Positions 28,765 through 37,838 of a stretch of 64,000 nt of DNA are shown here, piece by piece (positions within the stretch are counted from its first letter, which is position 1; each line of letters starts with the position of its first letter). The notes beneath the pieces were generated by a model, which was given only the letters and a program-made list of their open reading frames with translations, was not told the origin of the DNA and did not search any database. The stretch covers positions 124,001 through 188,000 of the forward strand of contig JAHLKX010000005.1 of the NCBI GenBank assembly GCA_020444515.1. The letters are read 5' to 3'. Position numbers and translations under genes: made by a program. The DNA is from Bacteroidota bacterium. GTDB taxonomy: Bacteria; Bacteroidota; Bacteroidia; Bacteroidales; JAADJA01.

Positions 28765-29866
28765 TGAGCAGCTTTTTATAAAACCCGATGAGTTTTTTTT
28801 CCTCCAGGTCCCAGTTGTATTTCTCTATGACAGCATTGCGGCCATTGGTACCCATTTTTTGGGCTTCTTCCGGATTGGCGAATAAATGATCTATAGCCTG
28901 GCTGATCTCATCGGGATTCATGGGATCAACGCAGAGACCACATTGATTTCCTTCTACAATTTCTTTCCAAAGTGGGAAGTCTGATGCGATAACTGGCAAT
29001 CCGGCAACCATATATTCAAACATCTTCACCGGTAATGCATCCAGGTAATTGATGATGGGCTGAAGGGTTACGATACCAGCAAAAGAGCGATCACTAAGTT
29101 CTTCTACTTTTTTACGATCGGCGAATCCAATCTCATTCACCTTCTGCCAACCCTTCAGTCCGGCCAAATCATTTCTATATTGATCCGGTGCATATTTTCC
29201 GGCAAGGTTCAACCGTATGTTTGAATTGGTTTTTTCTAATGCTTTAACCAGTTCGGTGATTCCCCTTTCTCTGGTTATGCTTCCCACGTAAAATATTTCT
29301 GCCTTTTTATCCTTTTTGATAGCTTCTTTATCCAGTTCATTAAAAACGGGATAATTTTTAATATCTATTACTTGCTTATGTATCTTACTGAAACGGTCAC
29401 GGATGAATTCTGTAGCCGTAATGATCCCGGACATTTTAGAGGCATAATGATTCTCAAATTTCTCTGTAACAAACGCTACAGATTTCCTGAAAATCCGAGG
29501 GATATAATGTTTACTCAACAATTGACGGGGAACGTCTTCATGTACATCGTATATCACCTTCTTTCCCTTTTTGACCAATTTTGTTGCAGAGGGTAAAACC
29601 TCCGGATCATGAAAATGGTACAAATCAGCATTAAGATGGAGTGCTGCATTATAAATTGCTTTTGAAGCTTTCCGAAATCTTTTCAGTCGGCCGGAAAAAT
29701 GGCAGGGAACTCCAATTACCTTCACTCCCTCTTCTTCAAAAGACTCCCCATTGATTACCAGCAGTTTTACATCATAGCCTGCACCTGCAAGCGATTTACA
29801 CTCCTTGTAAAAAATCCTGGTGTCTCGTGCAGGATGAACGGTAGTTATATGACAAATGAGCTTCAA
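28757..29866 (-). CDS. Glycosyltransferase family 4
   Basis: 369 residues, GT-B fold. N-terminal ICHITTVHPARDTRIFYKECKSLAGAGYDVKLL, interdomain IFYVGSITRERGITELVKAL and C-terminal GLPVIASDFPLWKEIVEGNQCGLCVDPMNPDEISQAI (sugar-nucleotide site, EX7E-like). The start is TTG at 29866: a TAG is in frame three codons upstream and no ATG lies near, while the following residues fit the family N-terminus exactly. First clear gene of the glycan operon. Confidence 0.92.
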   Translation of the reverse strand: MKLICHITTVHPARDTRIFYKECKSLAGAGYDVKLLVINGESFEEEGVKVIGVPCHFSGRLKRFRKASKAIYNAALHLNADLYHFHDPEVLPSATKLVKKGKKVIYDVHEDVPRQLLSKHYIPRIFRKSVAFVTEKFENHYASKMSGIITATEFIRDRFSKIHKQVIDIKNYPVFNELDKEAIKKDKKAEIFYVGSITRERGITELVKALEKTNSNIRLNLAGKYAPDQYRNDLAGLKGWQKVNEIGFADRKKVEELSDRSFAGIVTLQPIINYLDALPVKMFEYMVAGLPVIASDFPLWKEIVEGNQCGLCVDPMNPDEISQAIDHLFANPEEAQKMGTNGRNAVIEKYNWDLEEKKLIGFYKKLLND

Positions 29867-30334
29867 GGAATTATTCTATATTACAGTATGATCAATGAAT
29901 GTTTCGTGGTTAATAATATTCAATCCTTTTTTAAGGATGATATTCGGGTTAATTGAATTTACTTTCTGATGCTCCGGTTTAATTGCCTTTTGAATGATGT
30001 TCTCAATTAAGGAAATTATGATCAACCTGCTAATGCATTGCGCAATCCACTCTGGTGCAACTGATAGATCGGCCAGTACCGAAATATACCCTGTATGCAA
30101 GGTTTTGAGCAGGCTGATGATAGATGAATCAAAAGTAAGGAGCTTTTGTACAATGCGCTTATCGCTTATGAGAAGTTTAGTGTTTTTCTTAAACGCCGAC
30201 TGAAACAGGTTTTTAATCACACGCAATGCAACATTTATTTAGTCTGTAAAAGTACAAACAATTGATCAAATGCCCTGTCACACAGAATTGCAGGAACTTA
30301 TTAATGAATCAGAATATTTTAATAAATATTGAAT
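29867..30334. other. 468-base gap with a weak unassigned ORF
   Basis: Holds a 116-codon minus-strand frame (29876-30226), ending nine bases before the GT4 start. It has no ATG (only TTG at 30226), is rich in Ile and Leu, and resembles no family I know. It could be a gene remnant or chance. The rest (30227-30334) shows no terminator or consensus promoter; TACTTTTA on the minus strand is one base off the -7 consensus. Confidence 0.3.
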
Positions 30335-31240
30335 CTAATCAGAGGTTTTTATACCCAATTCTGCTACCTGGACTACCTCACCAGTTTCTTCATGAAGTAT
30401 ATAAGCTATTATTTTACAGTTAGCCGTTTCCCAATTTTCATCCGGAGCATAGAAAAATGAATTCGTATATTCGATATTTGGTGTGATGGATCCATCCACT
30501 GACAAGGGAGTCCCATACAATGGTGAGATAGCATCCCTAAGTATATTTCGATGATCAAAATCCAACCAGTCTGGGGTGGGACCTATTGCAGGATTGTTAT
30601 TTTTCTGAGCTGCTGTTACATGGTCTTCGGCAATCATAACAACCAGATAGTAAGTTCCTTCAAGGGATTGAGTAAATGTGGTTGAAACTTCTATCAAGAC
30701 GCTTTCCAGGTTTGGATACCAATAATTCTTCAATAAGACATTTGCCACATTATCCTTTGCGAGCTCATCATAAAATACAGTCTCCCATTGATTCGGGAAT
30801 ATGACTGGGCTTCCGCTATAGGCAACTCGATCAATAGTAGCTGTAGGATTGAATGGTTCCTGAAAATCCTGGAATATTTTAATACCATCCTGACAACGAT
30901 GATCAGTTGTATAATCTCCTGTTTCATCAACTTCTGCATAAAATCCTGCATGAATAGAATAGATAATCAGTCGGTGATCATTCTCTTCTGCTAATTCATG
31001 GGCAGCGATCGACTGCTCGGGACAATTCACACACTTGTGTCCGGTAAATTCTTCCAAAAGTACCTGCTTCTGATCTACGAATATTGAATCAACATAAAAG
31101 AGCGTGTCGGCCAAATCATCAGGAATTTCTTGTGTTGTAATTACTTTAAGTGGTTCATCAATTTTATCACAGGCAGACCATGAAAATGCTAATAAAGTGA
31201 AGAGAAGAAACAGTTGAAAAATATGTAATTTCATTTTCAT
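30335..31240 (-). CDS. Omp28-family lipoprotein
   Basis: 301 residues. Signal peptide with lipobox (FSWSAC, Cys about residue 24). The body matches the Omp28-related outer-membrane family: QVLLEEFTGHKCVNCPEQSIAAHEL near residue 60-80, a thioredoxin-like CxxC in CVNC, then IIYSIHAGFYAEV. Bacteroidota Omp28 proteins are surface-associated. Third gene of a minus-strand operon with TlpA and a DUF6029 barrel (16-base gap to the latter). Whether the CxxC is redox-active is not known. Confidence 0.88.
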   Translation of the reverse strand: MKMKLHIFQLFLLFTLLAFSWSACDKIDEPLKVITTQEIPDDLADTLFYVDSIFVDQKQVLLEEFTGHKCVNCPEQSIAAHELAEENDHRLIIYSIHAGFYAEVDETGDYTTDHRCQDGIKIFQDFQEPFNPTATIDRVAYSGSPVIFPNQWETVFYDELAKDNVANVLLKNYWYPNLESVLIEVSTTFTQSLEGTYYLVVMIAEDHVTAAQKNNNPAIGPTPDWLDFDHRNILRDAISPLYGTPLSVDGSITPNIEYTNSFFYAPDENWETANCKIIAYILHEETGEVVQVAELGIKTSD

Positions 31241-31256
31241 TTTGATTTATAAAAGA

Positions 31257-33017
31257 TTAGAATGAACTGGTGATTGTAAGGGTTAGACCTGTCGAAGCGG
31301 GAACATATCTGCAAACCCCTCCAACGCAAAGCAATCCTTCGCGCTGACGACCATAACGGACCGAGATGCGATTGGTATTATCCGTATATCCGAAAGAAAC
31401 ATTGTAATAATGTATTTGGCGGTCTGTATCCGGATGTCCATAATTATATTCGTCCATTACTGAAAAGAACCAGGTGGGTGAAACATTGTATTCAAGGGTC
31501 AATGCTGCCCAATCTCCCTCATCTTCTTTGGTCCAAAGGCCCTGTAATTCTGTTCGAAGTGAGTTTCGCCTGTCAAACTTGTAAGTAAAGTCAATCACTC
31601 CAATATTGGCATAAACCATAACATCATCATCAAAAAGCTCCTCTTCTATTACATTCAAATTGTAGGTTTGATTATAATATGCCGCTTTAAGCTTTATTTT
31701 AGAATTGATTTTCTTCTCTATCAAAAAGTTCAGGTCGCGGTAAAATGGTAAATCGCCGATTGAAAAGAAGTTGGTTTGATAACCATCGGTTCCGGTCGAA
31801 TCGATCGGTATTTCCGGTGAAATTTGTTCTTTTTTGATCGAATTGGCAAATGAATAGTTTGCGGTAAGGGTAGTTCCATACTTACCACCAAGTGTTGATT
31901 TCTTCGGAAATGTGTAAATAATCTGCCCCTGGAATCCAAATTCGCCGTTTTGTTTGGTGGCATAAGGATACATTGTTGCCAAACTATATTGATGTTCTTT
32001 GGATATGGCCGGCAGATAATTGATGTCGAGCATAGGTGGGTTTCCACTTTCATTGCGGCTCGATTTATAATACATGTTATCAATCCATTTAGTGGCTAAA
32101 AACAAACCAAATCCTTTGGTTGAGTATGAAAATGTTGAATATAAAGCCTGCCCCTTTTTATAAATGAAGTTGTTTGTAGCATTGGGATCATTATCCTTTT
32201 CAGCATATTCGGCATAAAAATTAAATCCGCCATGTGCAAGGTTAAATCTTCCGGCCCAACTACCGACATTGACAGGTAGTTGGTATTCATAGGTATTTAC
32301 CTTAGTCCAGGTAACAGTATCACCATAAGGCATAATAGAATCAAATGGGTATTTACGATTGAAGGTCATGGAGTTTGATTTTTCATAACGACTTACAAAA
32401 CTCCCGCCAAGCGTAATCCTTGTTTTTGAGTCTTCCAAACCATTGAAAATATCATTGAGATAAAAGTCACCATCGAATCCCCTCACAATTCCCCTGCTAT
32501 CGGGTTCATAAGGTTCCCAGAAATATCGTTGAACACCAACCAGCCCTTTGATGGTAACGCCCTGGACTGGCGAAAATTTCGCATTAAAACCATAAATATT
32601 GTTGTCATATCCCAGGGTCCACTCTTCCCACGATCGAAGGATCAGTCCACTTCCGAATTGTTCATAAAAATGTCCTGCTGTAAACTCCAGTGATCCGGTT
32701 TTGTAATTGGCAAACCAATAAGGAACGCCAACACCTTCATAACGGGGGTCGAATCCTACCATGGGATTAAGAAAACCTTCGAAGCGTGCGCCTGCATTAA
32801 AATTGCCATTGGAATAAAGAATATTGGCAAACCCATTCATCCCGAATTCTTTATAATTCAGAGTGGAATCGGTGATTCCCAATTTGTCATCCTCCTGATA
32901 AACCTGGGCATCTACCTGAACATTACCGGTTACTTTTCCACCATTGATCAAACCCTGCGAATAGGTCATTATTGGAAAAAAAACTAAAATCCAAACGATC
33001 CTGTAATAATTGTGCAT
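31257..33017 (-). CDS. DUF6029 outer-membrane beta-barrel protein
   Basis: 586 residues with a signal peptide (end near PIMTYS). Strongly amphipathic, aromatic-rich beta-strands throughout and a final strand ending LTLTITSSF fit a barrel. The stretch GHFYEQFGSGLILRSWEEWTLGYDNN is the pattern I associate with DUF6029 proteins. Function is unknown. It sits between a periplasmic TlpA-like thioredoxin (36 bases upstream) and an Omp28 lipoprotein (16 bases downstream), which suggests a shared envelope task. Confidence 0.82.
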   Translation of the reverse strand: MHNYYRIVWILVFFPIMTYSQGLINGGKVTGNVQVDAQVYQEDDKLGITDSTLNYKEFGMNGFANILYSNGNFNAGARFEGFLNPMVGFDPRYEGVGVPYWFANYKTGSLEFTAGHFYEQFGSGLILRSWEEWTLGYDNNIYGFNAKFSPVQGVTIKGLVGVQRYFWEPYEPDSRGIVRGFDGDFYLNDIFNGLEDSKTRITLGGSFVSRYEKSNSMTFNRKYPFDSIMPYGDTVTWTKVNTYEYQLPVNVGSWAGRFNLAHGGFNFYAEYAEKDNDPNATNNFIYKKGQALYSTFSYSTKGFGLFLATKWIDNMYYKSSRNESGNPPMLDINYLPAISKEHQYSLATMYPYATKQNGEFGFQGQIIYTFPKKSTLGGKYGTTLTANYSFANSIKKEQISPEIPIDSTGTDGYQTNFFSIGDLPFYRDLNFLIEKKINSKIKLKAAYYNQTYNLNVIEEELFDDDVMVYANIGVIDFTYKFDRRNSLRTELQGLWTKEDEGDWAALTLEYNVSPTWFFSVMDEYNYGHPDTDRQIHYYNVSFGYTDNTNRISVRYGRQREGLLCVGGVCRYVPASTGLTLTITSSF

Positions 33018-33053
33018 GATTTTGGAAAATTAGGAGTTGATATAATTAGATGT

Positions 33054-33575
33054 TTATTTAATGGGTTTACCATCAATGAGTTTTTCTACGATTTCAATGT
33101 ATTCCTGTTCATCACCATCAAGATAACCCACATGTTGCCATACAATAAGCCCATTTCCATCCACGATAAAAGTATGGGGTGGGACATTGACATTCATGGC
33201 CCTTTTAAAATCTCCATTTTCATCCAGTAATACTTCAAATTCCCAGCTTTTGCCATTGATCAGGGGTAATACACCTCTACTGGAACGTGCATTGTCGATG
33301 GATATGGCATACATTTTCACACCCGTCTCATCTACCCAATCCTGATATACTTCGTTAATGGCATCATGTTCTTTGATACAGGGTTTACACCAGGTTGCCC
33401 AAAATGTAATGATAATCGGTTTGCCATCATTGGAAATCTTACTCATATTAATGGTCTCTCCATCCAGTGTTTTAACTTCAATAGAAGGAACACTGCCGTA
33501 GTTTTTTTGACTTTCCTGAGCATAAACGATAACCACCAGTGATAATAGAAAAACAATGGAAAAGAATTTTTTCAT
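33054..33575 (-). CDS. TlpA-like periplasmic thioredoxin
   Basis: 173 residues; a signal peptide (residues 1-19) and a TlpA/ResA-type thioredoxin fold with the CxxC motif ITFWATWCKPCIKEH (Cys about 62 and 65) and the cis-Pro region NVPPHTFIVDGNG. Reduces disulfides in the periplasm. First gene of the operon TlpA, DUF6029, Omp28, with a strong consensus promoter upstream. Confidence 0.93.
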   Translation of the reverse strand: MKKFFSIVFLLSLVVIVYAQESQKNYGSVPSIEVKTLDGETINMSKISNDGKPIIITFWATWCKPCIKEHDAINEVYQDWVDETGVKMYAISIDNARSSRGVLPLINGKSWEFEVLLDENGDFKRAMNVNVPPHTFIVDGNGLIVWQHVGYLDGDEQEYIEIVEKLIDGKPIK

Positions 33576-33620
33576 GTTCGTGTATTTAAATATTTAGAAC
33601 TTTTAATACGATTTTCGGGC

Positions 33621-33653
33621 CAAAATTAAGATAACCTTAATTATCCCCATCAA
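33621..33653 (-). promoter_or_regulatory. Promoter of the TlpA operon
   Basis: On the minus strand: TTTTG ending at 33651, 22-base spacer, TAATTTTG (33628-33621). Both boxes match the Bacteroidota consensus; the ATG is 45 bases downstream. Confidence 0.7.
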
Positions 33654-33745
33654 AATATGCATATTTATATGGAATCTAAATAGATAGAACACATTTTAGA
33701 CAAGTGGAGTATTCAAAAAGTTGTCCAAACTGATGAAATTGGTTT

Positions 33746-34729
33746 TTAAAGTACCATATAGACTTCAAGAATTTTAGCATTCCTGTTAGGATGCAATTGG
33801 ACTTCTTTTAATAGGGCTGGCAATAAAATGGCTTCACCCAGGCCTACCATTTCTGAATGTTCTCCGGCAGATAACATGAATTCTCCCTCAATACAGATAA
33901 ATATAACAAAGGAATCCAGCTCGCTATAATCCTTTTGCATGGACTGGTCCAGGTCAATCAGGTTGGTTGTGAAATAAGGGCTTTCAACCAGATTTACAGT
34001 TTCATTTTTCTTTTTAATATAATGGGAATGATAATCTTCCTGAACTTCAAAATCAATGGCATCAAGGGCTTCCTCGATGTGTAACTCGCGCATCATCCCT
34101 GATGCATCAATGCGATCCCAGTCATAAATCCGATAGGTAACATCAGAAGTCTGCTGAATTTCAGCCAATAAGATACCGGGTCCTAAAGCATGAACCCTGC
34201 CGGCTGGCATATAAAAAACATCTCCCTTTTTAACATTTTCAAAATTCATGACATTTTTTAATGTTTTATGATCCAGATGTTCCTGATATTCATTTTTGTC
34301 AATTTTTTTGCTGAACCCACATATGATTTGGGAATCATCGTTAGCGTCCAGAATATACCACATTTCAGTTTTACCAAGGCTGCCATGACGTTTCATAGCC
34401 AGTTCATCACCTGGATGAACCTGTATGGAAAGCCAGTCGTTGGCATCAATAAATTTTATCAGTATGGGAAATTCATTACCGAATTTTCGGTAAACTTTAT
34501 CACCCACCAGGTCGCCCATATAAACTTCTACCAATTCGTTCAGATCGTTGCCAGCCAGGAACCCATTCGAAATTTCGGTTTGATTGTCGTCTACACCTGA
34601 AAGAACCCATACTTCACCGCAATTGGGAAGGGGTGAAAAATTCTTATTCAATACGGTCTTAATTCTTTGGCCTCCCCAAATTTTATCTTTGAAAATGGGT
34701 TTAAATTTGAGTGGATTGAGTGTATACAT
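33746..34729 (-). CDS. manA: Class I mannose-6-phosphate isomerase
   Basis: 327 residues, cupin fold. Interconverts mannose-6-phosphate and fructose-6-phosphate, feeding GDP-mannose. Zn-site motifs: LSIQVHPGDELA (Gln and His), KTEMWYILDA (Glu), and FYMPAGRVHALGPGILLAEIQQTSDVTYRIYDWDR (second His). Starts with the usual YTLNPLKFKPIFKDKIWGG. Downstream is a lone lipoprotein gene. It can supply mannose precursors to the glycan genes at 25-30 kb, but this link is only metabolic. Confidence 0.94.
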   Translation of the reverse strand: MYTLNPLKFKPIFKDKIWGGQRIKTVLNKNFSPLPNCGEVWVLSGVDDNQTEISNGFLAGNDLNELVEVYMGDLVGDKVYRKFGNEFPILIKFIDANDWLSIQVHPGDELAMKRHGSLGKTEMWYILDANDDSQIICGFSKKIDKNEYQEHLDHKTLKNVMNFENVKKGDVFYMPAGRVHALGPGILLAEIQQTSDVTYRIYDWDRIDASGMMRELHIEEALDAIDFEVQEDYHSHYIKKKNETVNLVESPYFTTNLIDLDQSMQKDYSELDSFVIFICIEGEFMLSAGEHSEMVGLGEAILLPALLKEVQLHPNRNAKILEVYMVL

Positions 34730-34757
34730 CGGATAATGTTATGGTTTGTCAATATTG

Positions 34758-34765
34758 CAAAAGTA
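34758..34765 (-). promoter_or_regulatory. Bacteroidota-type -7 box for manA
   Basis: TACTTTTG on the minus strand, 28 bases before the manA ATG; no TTG at -33. Confidence 0.45.
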
Positions 34766-34842
34766 GTGAAATGAGTCTAACGCATTACGCATATCAAAAT
34801 TTCAGTAAGCCGGAAAGATAAAGGATGAGATCATTTGACTGA

Positions 34843-35469
34843 CTATAAATCCTGGTTTAGGGTCCATAGTTCATTGGAAGATAATTTGAATGCAACAATG
34901 CCTTGTGCTTTTGTATAGTACAATTCAAAAGGTCGCCGTTCCTGCTTCCAATAATATACATTTGTATAGCTGGTGCCTCCAAGATTGAGACTCGATTTGA
35001 ATTTAAAATTGTCGCCTTTATCCAAACTTTCCGTTTCTGAGATAACAATTTTCATTTCATTGGAATAATAAATCCCTTCTGAAATGGATACTTTTAAAAT
35101 ATCCCAGTCGCCGGTTTCACTCTTATTTTTTTCGAGATAATATGTGAAAAAGAACTCGGTTGAAGGAGATTCAAAAACCAGCATTTGTCTTTCCAAATCT
35201 GCATAATAATCCTTTTGAAATGAAAAGAAGCCACTTTGATCTGTTTTATAACGCACAGTTTCGAAATATGATATTTTGCCATTACCCCTAAAGGTCATCA
35301 TATTGGTATCAAATTCAAAAGTAATGCTTTCATTTCCCTGAAAGGGTATCCAATTTGTTGATGATACCGGTAATACCTGGGGATCGGTTACTACGTCCTT
35401 AGGTCCGCAGCTTGCCAACATTACACCAATTCCTAAAGTCAAGAGCAAATTAATTTTTAAAGTCCTCAT
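34843..35469 (-). CDS. Hypothetical lipoprotein
   Basis: About 208 residues from ATG 35469, chosen because it places the signal peptide (LLLTLGIGVMLASC lipobox) at the N-terminus; a further ATG at 35523 would add 18 residues before it. The mature part is mostly beta-strand (ITFEFDTNMMTFRGNGKISYF, RYKTDQSGFFSFQKDY) and ends VAFKLSSNELWTLNQDL. I do not recognise a family. No obvious partner; the next gene upstream on this strand is the M23 peptidase, 404 bases away. Confidence 0.72.
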   Translation of the reverse strand: MRTLKINLLLTLGIGVMLASCGPKDVVTDPQVLPVSSTNWIPFQGNESITFEFDTNMMTFRGNGKISYFETVRYKTDQSGFFSFQKDYYADLERQMLVFESPSTEFFFTYYLEKNKSETGDWDILKVSISEGIYYSNEMKIVISETESLDKGDNFKFKSSLNLGGTSYTNVYYWKQERRPFELYYTKAQGIVAFKLSSNELWTLNQDL

Positions 35470-35724
35470 AGCTATCTTTTGTGAAGTGAATTGTTCTACG
35501 TTATAGTAGCCGATTTGTTCCATATTATGCGGTTCAAAAGATTATGTTAACTGATATAGGTATCAAGTTGAAGGATTATTTTCCTGAACAAAAAATGTTT
35601 AAATGAAATATAAAAATAAAAGTTGAAAATTGGTAAGCCTTCAAAATAGGCTTTTGAATGTTTGTTTATCCTGATTGACAATCAATTCACATGCTCTTGT
35701 TGATAATTTGGAAGACAGGTATTT

Positions 35725-35752
35725 TTTGAGCTGTAAAATCATTTTAATTTTG
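35725..35752 (+). promoter_or_regulatory. Promoter of the candidate small RNA
   Basis: TTTG (35725-35728), 16-base spacer, TAATTTTG (35745-35752). The -7 box is perfect; the spacer is at the short end of the usual range. No coding sequence on the plus strand follows. Confidence 0.5.
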
Positions 35753-35757
35753 AACCA

Positions 35758-35870
35758 TTATAAAAGGTTCTTCCAATTATTGAGCCTTAGAAGGTAGAGA
35801 TCTAAAGCAGCGACAGGCCGTTCCCCATTTTCACCCGGGAGGTGGTTAAATTCCACCCGCTGCTTTTTTA
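35758..35870 (+). ncRNA. Candidate intergenic small RNA with terminator
   Basis: About 110 nt, predicted from a promoter (35725-35752) and an intrinsic terminator with stem AAAGCAGCG (35804-35812) pairing CGCTGCTTT (35858-35866), followed by a T-run on the plus strand only. A first hairpin is possible: AAGGTTC and GAGCCTT with an 11-base loop (about 35764-35788). Inside the closing stem, GGTGG pairs CCACC (35841-35857), with an alternative CACC-GGTG pairing that would compete. The RNA ends three bases before the stop of the convergent M23 gene. No known RNA family was recognised (not 4.5S, tmRNA or a known riboswitch by eye). Confidence 0.45.
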
Positions 35871-35872
35871 CC

Positions 35873-37291
35873 TTACTGCACCATCACCTTTTGACAGTAA
35901 TATTTATCCACCAATTTGATCCTGACAATATACAATCCCGGGTTATAATCAGAAAGATCAATAGTAAATTCATTTCCATAGGAAGCTTGGGGAGTTAGAT
36001 TTAATTTTTGAATCCCTCCCGATGATATGATTTCTAATCCTGTGATGGATTGTGTTGCTGTTATATGAAGCTTCTGACCAACAGGGTTAGGAGTTAATTG
36101 AATGTTAACTCCAGGTTGATTGTGAATCGACTGGGTGGCTTTCAATACAAAGTCATGAGAATAAGTTTTATTGGCATATGTGGCTTCGAATTTCCAGGTT
36201 CCATAATTGTCATTGTGTAGTACGATGAAAAAATAGAGCCAGGAAGCTGAATAAAAGGGCCAGGATGAAGTCCAGTTCCAACTGGCAAATTCAGAATTAT
36301 CAGGTCTTCGGATCATCAATGACATTGGGTCGCCATTGAATACATTTCTTAAATAGGTAACCAAATAAATGGTGTCTCCAGGAGCAAAAGTGTCTGCTTC
36401 AAAGGTCGATTCAACTTGCGGACAATTATCCAGTTGAGGAATTTGTTTATTGGTGCTGATCTTATTGATTCCACGCTCCCTGTATGGTAGCTGATCCTGC
36501 CACCAGGAAGCTAAAATACCAGTATTGCATGGTCCTTCGAAGGGATCTATCAGATTTCCTTCCGAATTGAATATTTCGAAGTGTAAATGAGGCGAAATGG
36601 ATCGTCCAGAGCTACCGACAATACCAAGGTATTCTCCTGCTTCAATTTCCTCACCAACATATTTTGTTGTCAGGCTGTTTTTTTTCAGATGAATATACCA
36701 GGAAGTTGAGCCATCATTGTGCAAAACAGCGCAACCGTTCCAATCCGAATTGGTATTTTCACAATTTTGATCAAAATTTCCATCTTGTTTAAAATAGAGA
36801 ATTCCCGGTGCAGATGCAATTACCTTTACTTCGTCGTAGTGCATTTTTTTCCATGGGTGCGGCCAAATAAAAAAATCTGTTCCCGAATGATTATATCCAT
36901 CCGGAAGGTCATATGATAAATCTCCACAACCATAGTCCAGTATCTGATTGGGATAAGAAGGATTGTGATCAAAATAAGCTGAAATCGTGAAAAACCCGGG
37001 ATCGTCTGTTGTTTCGGATGATATTGGCAATTGTAATTTGGGTGAAAGGACGGCATCAGTGTTTTGCTCTCTTTTAGTTTCACGAATCATCGTTAAGCTG
37101 TCGTTGATTCCTTGAGGAGAAATATTTGGTTTATCAACATAGTTTGGAATGGGGAAAGGGAGAAATTGACCTTTTGTCCAGATAGAACTTTGATTCAAAT
37201 CGCGGTATATAAAACTTTCCTGAGCTTGCACACTTTGAAGTGCAATGATCAACCCTAAACATGTCCATACAGTGTTCGTGATTTTATTCAT
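35873..37291 (-). CDS. Secreted M23-family peptidase with type IX sorting domain
   Basis: 472 residues. Signal peptide (to about VQAQ), a 100-residue linker, then an M23/LytM domain with the Zn ligands H135 and D139 in GYNHSGTDFF and H237 in SPHLHFEIF, plus H235. A beta domain at about 290-390 follows, then an 80-residue C-terminal domain of T9SS type A (LTPNPVGQKLHI, GLYIVRIKLVDKYYCQKVMVQ). It would be exported and cleaved on the surface by the type IX system, and may cut peptidoglycan cross-bridges of other cells or protein glycine bonds. A consensus promoter precedes it. Confidence 0.92.
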   Translation of the reverse strand: MNKITNTVWTCLGLIIALQSVQAQESFIYRDLNQSSIWTKGQFLPFPIPNYVDKPNISPQGINDSLTMIRETKREQNTDAVLSPKLQLPISSETTDDPGFFTISAYFDHNPSYPNQILDYGCGDLSYDLPDGYNHSGTDFFIWPHPWKKMHYDEVKVIASAPGILYFKQDGNFDQNCENTNSDWNGCAVLHNDGSTSWYIHLKKNSLTTKYVGEEIEAGEYLGIVGSSGRSISPHLHFEIFNSEGNLIDPFEGPCNTGILASWWQDQLPYRERGINKISTNKQIPQLDNCPQVESTFEADTFAPGDTIYLVTYLRNVFNGDPMSLMIRRPDNSEFASWNWTSSWPFYSASWLYFFIVLHNDNYGTWKFEATYANKTYSHDFVLKATQSIHNQPGVNIQLTPNPVGQKLHITATQSITGLEIISSGGIQKLNLTPQASYGNEFTIDLSDYNPGLYIVRIKLVDKYYCQKVMVQ

Positions 37292-37338
37292 AATGCAGGA
37301 TTAAACATACTTTCACAATGACAGTTCCTGTGAAGTGA

Positions 37339-37370
37339 CAAAACTAAAATTTTGTTTGGTTTATTTCAAA
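37339..37370 (-). promoter_or_regulatory. Promoter of the M23 peptidase
   Basis: On the minus strand: TTTG (37370-37367), 20-base spacer, TAGTTTTG (37346-37339). Both boxes match the consensus. Confidence 0.7.
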
Positions 37371-37388
37371 AGTAATGCGGTAATATTT

Positions 37389-37670
37389 TCATAAACGATG
37401 TTGGTCGCAGTCAATGGAATTTTCTAACCTTTTTAGTAGTTTTTCTGTCCCATTTTCATATGCAAGCTCTTTTATCAGCCAGCTTTTGAGTTGAATGCTG
37501 GTTTCAAGGTGATGAATGTTCATAGCGGTTTTTACATCTTCAAAATATAGATACTCCTGTCTGATCGTTATGCTCTTCCTGTTGTTCAATTCGATATAAG
37601 ATACCGATTTGGGTTTGGCCTTTTTTTCAACAGGATTATATTTTGAGCGTTTCCCGATACGCGGATTCAT
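37389..37670 (-). CDS. Small hypothetical protein
   Basis: 93 residues, no signal peptide or membrane segment. Basic N-terminus (NPRIGKRSKYNPVEKKAKPK) followed by a mixed alpha/beta part (SVSYIELNNRKSITIRQEYLYFEDVKTAMNI). I recognise no family. Separated by about 97 bases from the M23 start on the same strand and divergent from the C25-like gene. A near-consensus -7 box (TATACTTTG, one extra base in the spacer) lies upstream, which supports it being real. Confidence 0.5.
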   Translation of the reverse strand: MNPRIGKRSKYNPVEKKAKPKSVSYIELNNRKSITIRQEYLYFEDVKTAMNIHHLETSIQLKSWLIKELAYENGTEKLLKRLENSIDCDQHRL

Positions 37671-37838
37671 GTAATTAATATTTAATCAAAGTATAGGTGA
37701 CAATATAGGCATTGAATCCAATGCATTCAAAAAATATTTAATTTTTGATACACTACAATTATTAATTATTTATATTGCAAATTGATACATGCGTCCTTAT
37801 CCTTATAGAGTCCGAATTATACAAATCATTCATAGCGA

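Noticed and set aside
29876..30226. 116-codon minus-strand frame before the GT4 gene
   Set aside because: No ATG, only a TTG start, biased composition and no known family; described as part of the gap rather than as a gene.
35804..35870. Riboswitch upstream of the unknown lipoprotein
   Set aside because: The hairpin and T-run are oriented plus while the lipoprotein is minus, and no known riboswitch core is visible.
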